Below, one piece after another: positions 38,201 through 46,764 of a stretch of DNA of 64,000 bases. Source of the DNA: a virus. The DNA lies in the IMG/VR virus record IMGVR_UViG_3300042542_005279, positions 17,617 through 81,616 of that record; one strand, 5' to 3'. Every line of letters begins with the position of its first letter. The first letter of the stretch is position 1. A program made the translations under genes and the position numbers. A model generated the notes under the pieces. It searched no databases, was not told where the DNA came from, and was given only the letters and a program-made list of their open reading frames with translations.

Positions 38201-41200
38201 TGTTGTGCGATATTATAAGATGTTCTTGTTATACTAAATCCTGAATTAATACCATTTTGTATATCTTCATCAGAATACCCTACCGAAAATCCTGCATATG
38301 GTCCAGTGGTAGCTGTAACTGTTGATGTGAAGATTTCATATCCGTTCAAGAAAAACGAAAAATCATTAATCAATTTAGGATAGAAACCAACATTCATGTT
38401 TGTTGCGGTTAAGTTACCAACCGTATCACTTGTTTGTAAAGTAATTCTAGTTTCACTTGTTTCACCCTCACCTGTAAATGCATATGTTTTGGTTGCCGCC
38501 GATGATGATGGGTCATAATTTCCAAGATAATCAAAATCAGTCCAAATACCGTCTAAAAAATCATTTCCCGTTTGTACTTTTGTTTTATAACGATGCCACA
38601 AAGAACCGTATTTTAATATGAATGGATATGGTAATTTATGAACACCTCCAAATTTTTTAAATGATGCAAAAATATAATCTAAATTCTCAACATTATTATT
38701 AGATAACGATTTGTATTTTTCTTTTAACGTGGCTATTGGTAAACTATTTATGAACAAATAAGCAGCCTCTTTATATGGATATATTCTATTTGTTTTATAA
38801 TTAAAAACCCCTTTTTGAATCGCATTAATGAAATAAGGTGTATTCAACATTGATGTGGTTTGCTCACTTACAAGTCCACCACTATATGATGAATAAAATA
38901 CGGAACCTTCGGTTGGTAATTGTGTTCTTTTTGCACCTACATCAGGACTATTTCTTTGTGTATAGAAATTTGATAGTGTTGTAGAATTAATTGGAGGAAA
39001 ATCAAAAGTGTTAATCTCACCATTTTGTACATATGAGAAATAAGTTACAGGTCTTTTTGTTGAAGTGGTCGTATCTTCAACATCGAAATTAGCGACTGTG
39101 TTTATATTATCATTATATGTTATAATTTTATCCGTTTTATTTACCAAGTTAGTAAAGAATTTTCCTTCCGCCATGTAATCTTTAATCCAACCATTATTGG
39201 TCAGAGGGAAGGTATCCATAAAATCCGTTTTTGAGGCTTCGTTTGATTTAATGTAATTATCTAAATCTTGTAACTTTTCAATTTTTAATTGGTTTTGCTC
39301 GGCACTTGAAAATTTTTCAAAAATTGTGTTATCAAATACTTTGAAATCTGTGTTGGTATAACTAGTTATATAAGGTGTAGAATAATAACCCCTTATAAAC
39401 TTCTGATAAGATTCTCCTTCACCCAAATTTGATATTGTTTTCAAAATTGGAATTATGGTTTGGGGTGTGATTAAATACTCTTTTAATTTTTTAATTAGAA
39501 ATACATTTTCAGTACCCAAAGCATTTAACATGTTTGTTGCTTCGGTTTGTGAAACAATTTCATCGATTGAGTAATTTTCAGATTTACCTCTATTTATTCT
39601 TGAGAAATTTGAAACTGACCCCATCCTTTCCCAAAATTCATAAAAAAATTTTACTTCCTCTTTGTTTTGGTAAATTCCATTGGATATAGGAAATTCAATC
39701 GGGTTTAAAGATAAACGATTAACAGTATTTATTTCTTTGTCATTTGGTTGGAATTGTGAGTCGCTCGGGTCTCTTTTCATAAGACCTCCTAAGAGTTCCT
39801 CTACAAATTCAATTTCAGGCCATTCATCAAATAGATAACCTTCAGTTTCTTGTACAACATCGGGGTCACCAGGGTATGTTACATCATAAGTTTTGATACC
39901 ATCTTTTTCGTTTTCTTTAATCAATTGAGGCCAAGGATAGACAAGTTCGTTAGAAGAGTCTGATGATACTTTAGCACCAAGTATCGCTTTTTTTCTAACA
40001 TCACTATCTCTTTTATTCCATGCCTCTCTATGACAATCATCCATTAATCTTAGAAATGCCTCACCGTTCGCAAATAAAACTGCAAGTACATTTCTTATTG
40101 TTGGTGTAAATCCTAAACCACTTTTTCCTTGTGAACCTTCTTTTATAATTTTATTTAATTCATCACCAAGTTTTTTTGTAATTTCATTTTTTTTGATGTT
40201 AACAGATTTTTCCATCTGTGTTATTTTATCTAAAAAATTTTTTTTGTTTTCAAAGGCATAGAACTTATCATAAAATGGCGGTTGGTCGGGTTTTGGTTCT
40301 TCTTTAGGTGGTTGTGATAAACTTATTGTTAATGTTGTATCTGCACTATACTTAGCAAAATCAGCTGCGTTTTCAGGTGCTTGTGGGTTTTTATTGTAAG
40401 TCAATGAATATGATTTTTCAAAATCAACTTCTTCGGGTGTAACGTTAAAACTAATCCAATCAGGTAAATTACCGGGTTCTTTTTGTGGTGGTGTTGGTAC
40501 TCTAACATTATTGTTTACCTCTGAATTTTCTTTTTTGTTTCCTATCGTATAACTACCTTTCAATCCTAATGTCGGATTCTCGTCTAATAACTTGTTGTAT
40601 GTTTGGAATATCGTAATTAATTTTACTCTTGCTTCTTGTTCTTTTTGTTGTGCTAATCTTAATACGGGTTTCAGTAAATAAACCTTTTGTGCATCTTTTC
40701 CTTTTAGAACTAATGGATTTTTACTGTCCAAATTTTGTTTTACCCAAGAATCTTCAACATATAAAACTTCAGTTTTTAACTTTTGAAGATTTTTTTGATA
40801 AGTCTCAACATTGGTAAGAGGTTCCATATTAACCTGACCCCAATTTTTTAAAGTATCTTTAATAAAAGTGTCCAATCTTTTTTGTAATTGAGTCACTGTA
40901 ATTTCAGGTAAATCATCGGCAATAATACCTTTTGACTTATACTCATTATATACCTCTCTAATTTTCTGATATCCCAACGTATAATTTTTTGGTATTGCAG
41001 GTACATTTGTCGTATTTGGGTTTTGTGAATTTTGTTTTTGTAATACCGTTGTTGGATACATATAAGGTGTTGCCAATAGATATCCCATCGAAACATCTGA
41101 TAAGACATTGAACTTATAAGTTAAAAACGTTAGGGTGATTTCAAAATTCCCACTATTGTTGTCGAATCTGGCGTTGAAATTCTGTAGCATTAATTGATAC

Positions 41201-41775
41201 CTTACCGCTTTACCGTAATACCCTTTTAATGTTAAATAAAAAGAGGGATATGGTAGATTAAAAAATGCAGCATAAGGCGACTTATCTCCAAGTTCAAATA
41301 GCGCTCTTCCTCTAACGTCTTGTAACGTCATTGTAATTTTTGGTAAGAAGGAGGTATTAATGTTTAAGTTGATGTTTGTGATACCCAACAGTGAGGTTTC
41401 TATCACTCCCTTATCTACGGTATCGGATGCTGGCTCATAAAATCTAAAATTTTTTTGGGGTTGAGCATTCGCCTCAGGTACACTTGGTCCTGTAAATAAC
41501 TCAGTATATCTATTATTTAGATACTTTTGGTCACCTGGTTTTAAAAAATTAATTTTTGCAATTTCTACGGTCTTGATTTCACTTTGTTCAATACCCAAAC
41601 TTAATTTTGTTCTTGGTATTAATGAACACTCCAAATTAGCATACATTACCAAATCTTCATGGTTTACCAATCTATCTTTCGCTTTACCATCTTGGTCTAC
41701 AATTTTGTTTGGGTCAACAATTATGATGTTTTGGTAATCAAATTCAACAAAAATGTTTTCAGAATTATCTGCCAT
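35290..41775 (-). CDS. Giant tail / baseplate hub protein
   Basis: I take the ATG at 41775 (MADNSENIFVEF), 11 bases inside the upstream gene, giving 2161 residues. Residues about 150-240 have a beta-rich tail-tube or hub-like segment (KITMTLQDVRGRALFELGDK, FYLTLKGYYGKAVRYQLMLQ, NFEITLTFLTYKFNVL). A Pro/Gln-rich linker is found near 1950-1980 (NTAQEKQNQQDAAKNPQPSS). It separates a last domain of about 190 residues that contains FCGTLPSSDKEMAFATFGS; this might be a cell-wall-active or glucosaminidase-like head, but the match is weak. Its position between the gp53-like protein and the small late genes suggests a gp27/gp5-type hub. It is three to five times longer than those, so it may combine several functions. 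Confidence 0.5.
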   Translation of the reverse strand: MADNSENIFVEFDYQNIIIVDPNKIVDQDGKAKDRLVNHEDLVMYANLECSLIPRTKLSLGIEQSEIKTVEIAKINFLKPGDQKYLNNRYTELFTGPSVPEANAQPQKNFRFYEPASDTVDKGVIETSLLGITNINLNINTSFLPKITMTLQDVRGRALFELGDKSPYAAFFNLPYPSFYLTLKGYYGKAVRYQLMLQNFNARFDNNSGNFEITLTFLTYKFNVLSDVSMGYLLATPYMYPTTVLQKQNSQNPNTTNVPAIPKNYTLGYQKIREVYNEYKSKGIIADDLPEITVTQLQKRLDTFIKDTLKNWGQVNMEPLTNVETYQKNLQKLKTEVLYVEDSWVKQNLDSKNPLVLKGKDAQKVYLLKPVLRLAQQKEQEARVKLITIFQTYNKLLDENPTLGLKGSYTIGNKKENSEVNNNVRVPTPPQKEPGNLPDWISFNVTPEEVDFEKSYSLTYNKNPQAPENAADFAKYSADTTLTISLSQPPKEEPKPDQPPFYDKFYAFENKKNFLDKITQMEKSVNIKKNEITKKLGDELNKIIKEGSQGKSGLGFTPTIRNVLAVLFANGEAFLRLMDDCHREAWNKRDSDVRKKAILGAKVSSDSSNELVYPWPQLIKENEKDGIKTYDVTYPGDPDVVQETEGYLFDEWPEIEFVEELLGGLMKRDPSDSQFQPNDKEINTVNRLSLNPIEFPISNGIYQNKEEVKFFYEFWERMGSVSNFSRINRGKSENYSIDEIVSQTEATNMLNALGTENVFLIKKLKEYLITPQTIIPILKTISNLGEGESYQKFIRGYYSTPYITSYTNTDFKVFDNTIFEKFSSAEQNQLKIEKLQDLDNYIKSNEASKTDFMDTFPLTNNGWIKDYMAEGKFFTNLVNKTDKIITYNDNINTVANFDVEDTTTSTKRPVTYFSYVQNGEINTFDFPPINSTTLSNFYTQRNSPDVGAKRTQLPTEGSVFYSSYSGGLVSEQTTSMLNTPYFINAIQKGVFNYKTNRIYPYKEAAYLFINSLPIATLKEKYKSLSNNNVENLDYIFASFKKFGGVHKLPYPFILKYGSLWHRYKTKVQTGNDFLDGIWTDFDYLGNYDPSSSAATKTYAFTGEGETSETRITLQTSDTVGNLTATNMNVGFYPKLINDFSFFLNGYEIFTSTVTATTGPYAGFSVGYSDEDIQNGINSGFSITRTSYNIAQQGSDKQNPNRTILLNSYSTFVRNNDDTSFFTLPSVGNNFNQSFNECFKNLSNNTASPEKIIEPTDNKSLFNGSVRTFWMSPNYGWFDSSQIQKPEYNQYLKKIYNDIESQDNFTLTKTSEYAYFDEITSGFKKEILDEMERIFLNFSLSRYDFQPIDFSQLPSSGVTDTVFITQNFHKMFTEMMRITIDKKGLSISELQKEQYKVIKPIIQSFMEYDILFKYGNPGEYDKQLFLSFTNSSTKKFGVDSVVDPIKPLPYSNYTPNALPNKNFTKPLSAVTAQYPNVWNSLLLNVGFSQAEGMKYTDTGSTIFDFFIDNNIEFSVENVETLAPLIKIYASQKANDSSYNKNKFYSDILNLVNKNNKFQDLVLISTFSKLQKNLQNVSFTPQSNLSSQLIGAQGKVDIWESLKSTNDRWIAGYDLKYKTIFEDLMLIDRASRDIGDKVLVDIFGLNNLLTTINATSNLLYYIQSVLQMNNFQVMALPAFVNFYNVQDPIKNAIPKVENSLEFANDMFGTHPNVDYRNSGPKMVCFYAGKPSEHPQINKPEYAYQDDGIYFQKLDRNTLIDNLVNKNDWGKSNRVVGFTVDMGLQNQNVFTNISVSQDNGKPTSETLQQLNDMANQAGNRKTSTQNVSLYNLYKTRSYGCTIQMMGNAMIQPMMYFNLRHVPMFAGSYMILGVNHTITPGNFTTQFEGVRQSIFSLPDVDSYIQGVLTNLVNTVFSQVKQPNSASEGNSTPSQNTAQEKQNQQDAAKNPQPSSADLCKTNPIFDKFQPITAPQNVTLSFKETIDLLTGYTSSMSAIDNRVKTKINYTMWCLMWINNRTSTGFEGYESNFVNLRLDLKVNKVEIQYGPRNSLLTESYFCGTLPSSDKEMAFATFGSPNDFIKFGIEYFKAKVDTKLLSKGEIKDIQGKINNLDKLSEEMDRLLFTSWPIEDNTTNYEKEIFPTQQCKDRIKNIKSAIQQAQILGL

Positions 41776-42088
41776 AGTAATAAAAATGAGTTTCAAGTGC
41801 GTTATTGTAATCCTGTAAAGACGATAGTAGAGGGAAAGGAACTGTTAAAATAGACCCGTCAGGTATAAGAAATTCATTACCTCCAAACTCAGGATTTGCC
41901 GCCATGATTAACCAACCAAAAAATGGGCTGTTATAATATTGTTGAGATACTTTATCTAACCTAGACATACCGACTTTATAGATATATTTCTTATCTGTTG
42001 TTTTTATTGGTACTTTAATAAAAGGAACAACCGTTTGATTACCGTTAATCAAAAAACCATCGTATCTATTATAATATTGTAAAGCCAT
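41765..42088 (-). CDS. Baseplate wedge protein gp53-like (LysM fold)
   Basis: The 107-residue product has a LysM-like core typical of gp53: RLDKVSQQYYNSPFFGWLIM, then AANPEFGGNEFLIPDGSIL. This is the D-x-VA-x-YYG...W-I-x-x-AN and 'iP-dG-x-L' pattern. gp53 clamps neighbouring wedges when the baseplate assembles around the hub in T4. T4 gp53 is longer (196 residues), so only the LysM-like part may remain here. It begins right after the 1536-residue protein and overlaps the start of the giant hub protein by 11 bases. Confidence 0.72.
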   Translation of the reverse strand: MALQYYNRYDGFLINGNQTVVPFIKVPIKTTDKKYIYKVGMSRLDKVSQQYYNSPFFGWLIMAANPEFGGNEFLIPDGSILTVPFPLLSSLQDYNNALETHFYYYGR

Positions 42089-45000
42089 TTATAATATTTT
42101 TCCATTAAATTTAGCTCCTTGGGAAGGAACTGATTTATATAAATTAAGTAATTTTTCTTTAACTTCATCAGCATTAGGTACATTACTTGTAAAATTAACC
42201 TTTCTGTCATTTGATAAACTGCTTAGTTTGAAATTACCATAGGTCTTAAATTTTCTAGGTAGATTACTTCCTCCGAAAAAATTTGTTGGTATTTTATCTA
42301 AATTATTTTTTGCCTGTCTATATCTATCATAAAAACTTTTACCGAATACCAAGTTGAAGGCGTCTCCAAAATCCAAACCTAAAATATCATTTAAGAATTT
42401 TTTAGGTTTTTTCGGATTATCTACCTCAATACCACCAATCATATTATTTGGAAAAACAAAATCACTAAATTCTTGCAATTTGTTTTTATCAGTGAATGTT
42501 TGAGAAATAATCATGAAGAAATCAGATTCTACATCGGGGTCGGGTATATTATTGTCTGGTACTAGTAAGAAATTATTACTTGGGGTAATTATTTTGTTAT
42601 CTCCTAAACTAACTATAAATTCATCTAAATCTACCGCTACTTTTTCTAAATCCGATTTTATATCAAACATAGAATTTCCAGACAGTTGGTATGGTAAAGC
42701 AGACCCATCGGTTTTTATTTGCCCATCATTTTCACCATAAACTAAATTCATCTTATCAATAAAATTTATAACTTTTTGTTGTTGTTCATAAAGAGGTAAA
42801 AGTTGTTGTGTAATTCCCGCAACAAAATTAGATTTTATTTTTTGATTTATAAAATCAATCATTTTTGATTTTAATTGTTTGATAACAGGTTCCTTAAACC
42901 CTTTTTCTACAAATTTAGCAACCAAAACATTTGTTTCTTTATTTATTTGATTTATCACAAAATTAAATCTATCGTCAAATGTTTTATCTAAATTTTTTGG
43001 TTTGCCATAGATTTCTGTAGTACCTGTATTAGGAAATTCACCTTCTTTATATTCCCTTTCTTTATCAGTATATTGCCAAACATAGAAATTGTAATTTTTA
43101 GTTATCGCCTCACAAGTACTATTTACAGATTTAAAATAAACTTCTAACTCATCGAAAAATTCTTTCATGACTTTCCTATAACTTATTTTACCCGTAAAAA
43201 ACTCCCCATCATATGAAGTAGATAATATTTCTCCGATTGTAGAACCACCAGGATTTTGTATTTTATTTTGAGGTTGTGGTGGTGGTACTTCTTTATCCAA
43301 TAATCCTTTTTCAACAATTGCGTCTAACTTACTAACATCTTCAGTTGCCACCGCTCTTTCATCGTATATTTCAGTATTTGCATAGTAATTGAAAGATAAT
43401 GCGTTTTGTAAATCTTCTACAGGTCTTGCAAGACCACTTCCTCCAATAAAATCAAACGAAAGGGTGACATTTGCAATCATAGGTTGAATTCCTATACCTT
43501 CTCTATTCATATCTAATATTAGAGGTTCATAACTAAATTGGAGGTTTCTTGGTATTATTTTGGTATTATAAAAATCACCAATTCTTAAAACTAAAACTGG
43601 CGGTCGTCCAAATGCCGTATTTACCGCATCGTTATAAACAGGTCTTCCATCTGCACCAATAGTGGGTATAGTATCTCCCGGTCTCAAACACTGATTCAAA
43701 AATGTGATTCTTGAATTCAACCCTTCAGGTGTTGTGGAATGAAATGTTGGTTCAAAAAATTTAAGTTTTTGTTTTAAAGACCTATAAAGAAAAGGGCTAG
43801 TCTCTTCAATTGCTTGAAAATAATTACACTCGCTCAATAATAATCTTAGTATTTTTTTACTGAGCCCTTGTTGTCTAATTGTTTCAAAAACGGGTTCACT
43901 AACCTGTGAACCTTTATTTGGTAAAATTTTAAGTTTGTTTGTTTCAGGTACATTACTAGGTGGTAGTGTAACTTCAACAGTTGTTTGTACCTCTATAGGG
44001 TCCTCAAGTGTCGTAGTAATATCTGAAATAAAAACACTTCTACATGACATAGAAGGTAATAAGTAAATTGAATTAGGTCCTGTAATTGTATTACCATTTA
44101 TAACTGGATTACTGGTACATGCTGCAACGGTTCTGAATGAAGAATTCCCTTTAGGTGACACCTCGGTTGCAGTTTCCCCTAATGCTTCGTCATTTATTGT
44201 TATTTTTGGTAAAAAATCCTTCAAAGAAATTTTAGTATCACCACTTGATATTTCATAAGTTTCTAAAAGTTTTTTTACTGATTTAATTCTTCTTAATGCC
44301 AATTTATTGTTATAATCTACGCTAGCACTTGCCGACGCACAACCTTTTATGTTGATTGTCATATTTTTTATTTGCTTTCTATTGAAGAAATCATATATCT
44401 TCAATATAAATCCATCGTTAGAATTTGTAATTTTTTCGTAATTGTTTATGATGATGTCATCAAAAAATTGACCGACACTATTTTTATCCGGCTCTATAGT
44501 TTTTTGAACGTATGTAGATTTTTTTGCAATATAAGCTTCGTAATATGATTGAAAACTAGATGGTTCTGTTTCTTTTGGGGTGTCATTATCAAAATAAAAA
44601 CCATACCCTAAAAACTCGTCTTTTGGAAATGCGGTTGGCGTTATAGTGTCTGTTTTCGTTTGTGTTACTACGTTTGGGCCAGGTTCTGATTCTGTTGGAT
44701 TTGTTGCGATACTATTAGTAATGTTTATCGCTTCTGCGGGTGTTGCATTCGATAAAATTTCTTGAATATACTGTAAATCATTTAATGAAACATTACTGAA
44801 TCTTGTTGCAAAATCATATAAATCATATGTTTGACATCCCGCAAAAAACGATTCAATTACTTTATCAGCATTTGAATCCAATTCATTTGTCAAAATTTTA
44901 TCAACAATTAAATTTAATACGGACGGGTGGTCAACTACAATCTTCCAACTCAAAGTACCGTTTCTTGAAGTACTTCTATATGTGTACACAGGCTCAGGTC

Positions 45001-46699
45001 TTCCAAGAAAGGTAGTGTCTTGCCAATTCGCTGTTGAGTTATCATTGAATTTTAAGTCGTAAGGTGGAAACCACATTATTCTACCCCCATTTGGTCCTCT
45101 TTCACATAATGGTAAATCTTGAACATTGAATCCTGGTTTTTTTGAATCTTTCCATGCCAAGTTTTCAATAGAAAACATATATTTTTTAACGTTTCCCTCT
45201 CCTAACCATGATGGTGTAGGTCCGTTTTCAACAACTTTTGTTGGATAAATGTTCAAATTATAAGTGTTATCCAAAACAGAGTATGAAAATCTTCTACCGA
45301 AATTTGTAATGCCATCAGATTTTTGTAACCTATCATATGTTGCGTAAGGTGAATCTTTGGTAAAAATTCTACAGTATTCTGTTCCAACTTCGGCTTTACC
45401 ATTTACATAAGTTACTTTTTGAACTTTAGAACCTTTTGTTATATTTCTATATCCATCATTGAATATTCTACTTACTTGGTTTATCGCGTTTCCGACATGT
45501 TTAAATCTTGCCTCACCTTGTAATCTATCCGCAGCATCAATTAATCTTTGTGTATCATCTAAAATTGAACCCGGTTTGAAGTTAATTGATGTAGAATAAA
45601 ATGAACTATTTCCTGCTTTGTACTTTGGCGAAACCCAAATTAAATCACTTTCTATATTTCCTTGGTCAATAAGGGCACTTGACCTAAGACCAAAATTAAT
45701 ACGACTTTCATTTCCTTCGTAATCTTTACCCAACACATCAGGACCCAATACTATTGCTTGAGTATCTCTACCATAGTTATCAATAGGTGTTTGATTAATT
45801 GGTGATGTAGCAAAACTTGGTTCAGATGTGATTGAACCAACATAATAAGCACCTGGTAGTTGTAATCCAAAATTATCTAATATGTTATTAACACCAGTGG
45901 TTAAAATATTTCCTAACAATCCTGATGCAGTACTATCACCATAAGCGGGTCTGAAAATGTTGTAAGAAAGGTTTGCGAACATCAAACCTTTTTGACCATC
46001 GTTTGTATTTTCTAAAAATATTTGTGAAGGAGTAATCGCCCTTGTTAAAGAACCATTAAATATACCACCGACAGTTGTACTTCTACCGGCAACAAGATTA
46101 ATTACTTCACCTAAAGTATCGGTTGTTCTTTTATTTAAACCGTCTAAAAAGTAATCACCTGGTATTGGTGATGCTGGTACATATGTTCCTGCTAACTTAC
46201 TTATGAACGTATCATTAACATCAGGAGTTGTGATTTTGAAACTTACTGAATTATCGTTTTGTAAAGATTGGTCTATGAAAAAGGCATCGGTTTCTAATAA
46301 AGATTTTTTCAGAACTTGAGCACCTATTTTTGCCAAATAAGAGTCATTACTTAAAGGTCCTTTATTACCAACAGGGTTTGGACTTGTAAATATACTGTAA
46401 GCTAAATAAGTTGATGGAACAATTAATTGGTCAGGAGTTTTATTTCTGAATACTACCGGTAATCCCAAACCATCTATTGAGAATAGGACCTCTGTTGCCG
46501 CCAAATCAGGTACTGATTGTTGGTAAATAACAGTTCCTTGTGGTTCTGAATTTATACCAGCAATATTATAAGGGACCAAATTTTTTATTATTAGTTCTTC
46601 TCTGAACACTTGAGAGGACTGATAAGATAATGGACTATCTGTACTTGGTGTTGACTTATTAGTGTCTTGAGCCTTTTTGAGTAATGATGGTGTTGCCAT
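42089..46699 (-). CDS. Tail tube cap / baseplate protein with OmpA-like insert
   Basis: The 1536-residue product has two segments typical of gp48/gp54-like tail tube initiators. The first, about 560-600, reads FLGRPEPVYTYRSTSRNGTL then SWKIVVDHPSVLN. The second, about 1033-1116, reads VLRIGDFYNTKIIPRNLQFS, then GIGIQPMIANVTLSFDFIGG and LQNALSFNYYANTEIYDERA. Between them (about 770-860) lies an OmpA-C-like segment, MTINIKGCASASASVDYNNK followed by LALRRIKSVKKLLE. OmpA-type domains bind peptidoglycan. The rest is beta-rich. T4 gp48 and gp54 are 364 and 320 residues, so this protein may have fused or grown them. It follows the tape measure gene, as expected for the tail tube base. Confidence 0.6.
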   Translation of the reverse strand: MATPSLLKKAQDTNKSTPSTDSPLSYQSSQVFREELIIKNLVPYNIAGINSEPQGTVIYQQSVPDLAATEVLFSIDGLGLPVVFRNKTPDQLIVPSTYLAYSIFTSPNPVGNKGPLSNDSYLAKIGAQVLKKSLLETDAFFIDQSLQNDNSVSFKITTPDVNDTFISKLAGTYVPASPIPGDYFLDGLNKRTTDTLGEVINLVAGRSTTVGGIFNGSLTRAITPSQIFLENTNDGQKGLMFANLSYNIFRPAYGDSTASGLLGNILTTGVNNILDNFGLQLPGAYYVGSITSEPSFATSPINQTPIDNYGRDTQAIVLGPDVLGKDYEGNESRINFGLRSSALIDQGNIESDLIWVSPKYKAGNSSFYSTSINFKPGSILDDTQRLIDAADRLQGEARFKHVGNAINQVSRIFNDGYRNITKGSKVQKVTYVNGKAEVGTEYCRIFTKDSPYATYDRLQKSDGITNFGRRFSYSVLDNTYNLNIYPTKVVENGPTPSWLGEGNVKKYMFSIENLAWKDSKKPGFNVQDLPLCERGPNGGRIMWFPPYDLKFNDNSTANWQDTTFLGRPEPVYTYRSTSRNGTLSWKIVVDHPSVLNLIVDKILTNELDSNADKVIESFFAGCQTYDLYDFATRFSNVSLNDLQYIQEILSNATPAEAINITNSIATNPTESEPGPNVVTQTKTDTITPTAFPKDEFLGYGFYFDNDTPKETEPSSFQSYYEAYIAKKSTYVQKTIEPDKNSVGQFFDDIIINNYEKITNSNDGFILKIYDFFNRKQIKNMTINIKGCASASASVDYNNKLALRRIKSVKKLLETYEISSGDTKISLKDFLPKITINDEALGETATEVSPKGNSSFRTVAACTSNPVINGNTITGPNSIYLLPSMSCRSVFISDITTTLEDPIEVQTTVEVTLPPSNVPETNKLKILPNKGSQVSEPVFETIRQQGLSKKILRLLLSECNYFQAIEETSPFLYRSLKQKLKFFEPTFHSTTPEGLNSRITFLNQCLRPGDTIPTIGADGRPVYNDAVNTAFGRPPVLVLRIGDFYNTKIIPRNLQFSYEPLILDMNREGIGIQPMIANVTLSFDFIGGSGLARPVEDLQNALSFNYYANTEIYDERAVATEDVSKLDAIVEKGLLDKEVPPPQPQNKIQNPGGSTIGEILSTSYDGEFFTGKISYRKVMKEFFDELEVYFKSVNSTCEAITKNYNFYVWQYTDKEREYKEGEFPNTGTTEIYGKPKNLDKTFDDRFNFVINQINKETNVLVAKFVEKGFKEPVIKQLKSKMIDFINQKIKSNFVAGITQQLLPLYEQQQKVINFIDKMNLVYGENDGQIKTDGSALPYQLSGNSMFDIKSDLEKVAVDLDEFIVSLGDNKIITPSNNFLLVPDNNIPDPDVESDFFMIISQTFTDKNKLQEFSDFVFPNNMIGGIEVDNPKKPKKFLNDILGLDFGDAFNLVFGKSFYDRYRQAKNNLDKIPTNFFGGSNLPRKFKTYGNFKLSSLSNDRKVNFTSNVPNADEVKEKLLNLYKSVPSQGAKFNGKIL

Positions 46700-46713
46700 T
46701 CAACTTTTTTTTA

Positions 46714-46720
46714 ATAAATA
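46714..46720 (-). promoter_or_regulatory. Late box TATTTAT before 46699 gene
   Basis: The coding strand reads ATCTATTTATTAA, 14 bases before the ATG. Confidence 0.5.
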
Positions 46721-46740
46721 GATAAAAAGTCAAAATTTTT

Positions 46741-46764
46741 AAAAAACTATACAGGTATTCCTGT
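46741..46764 (-). terminator. Weak terminator at end of tape measure gene
   Basis: On the coding strand ACAGG-AATA-CCTGT forms a 5-base-pair stem inside the last codons, followed by ATAG and TTTTTT. It is short, so readthrough is likely. Confidence 0.4.
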
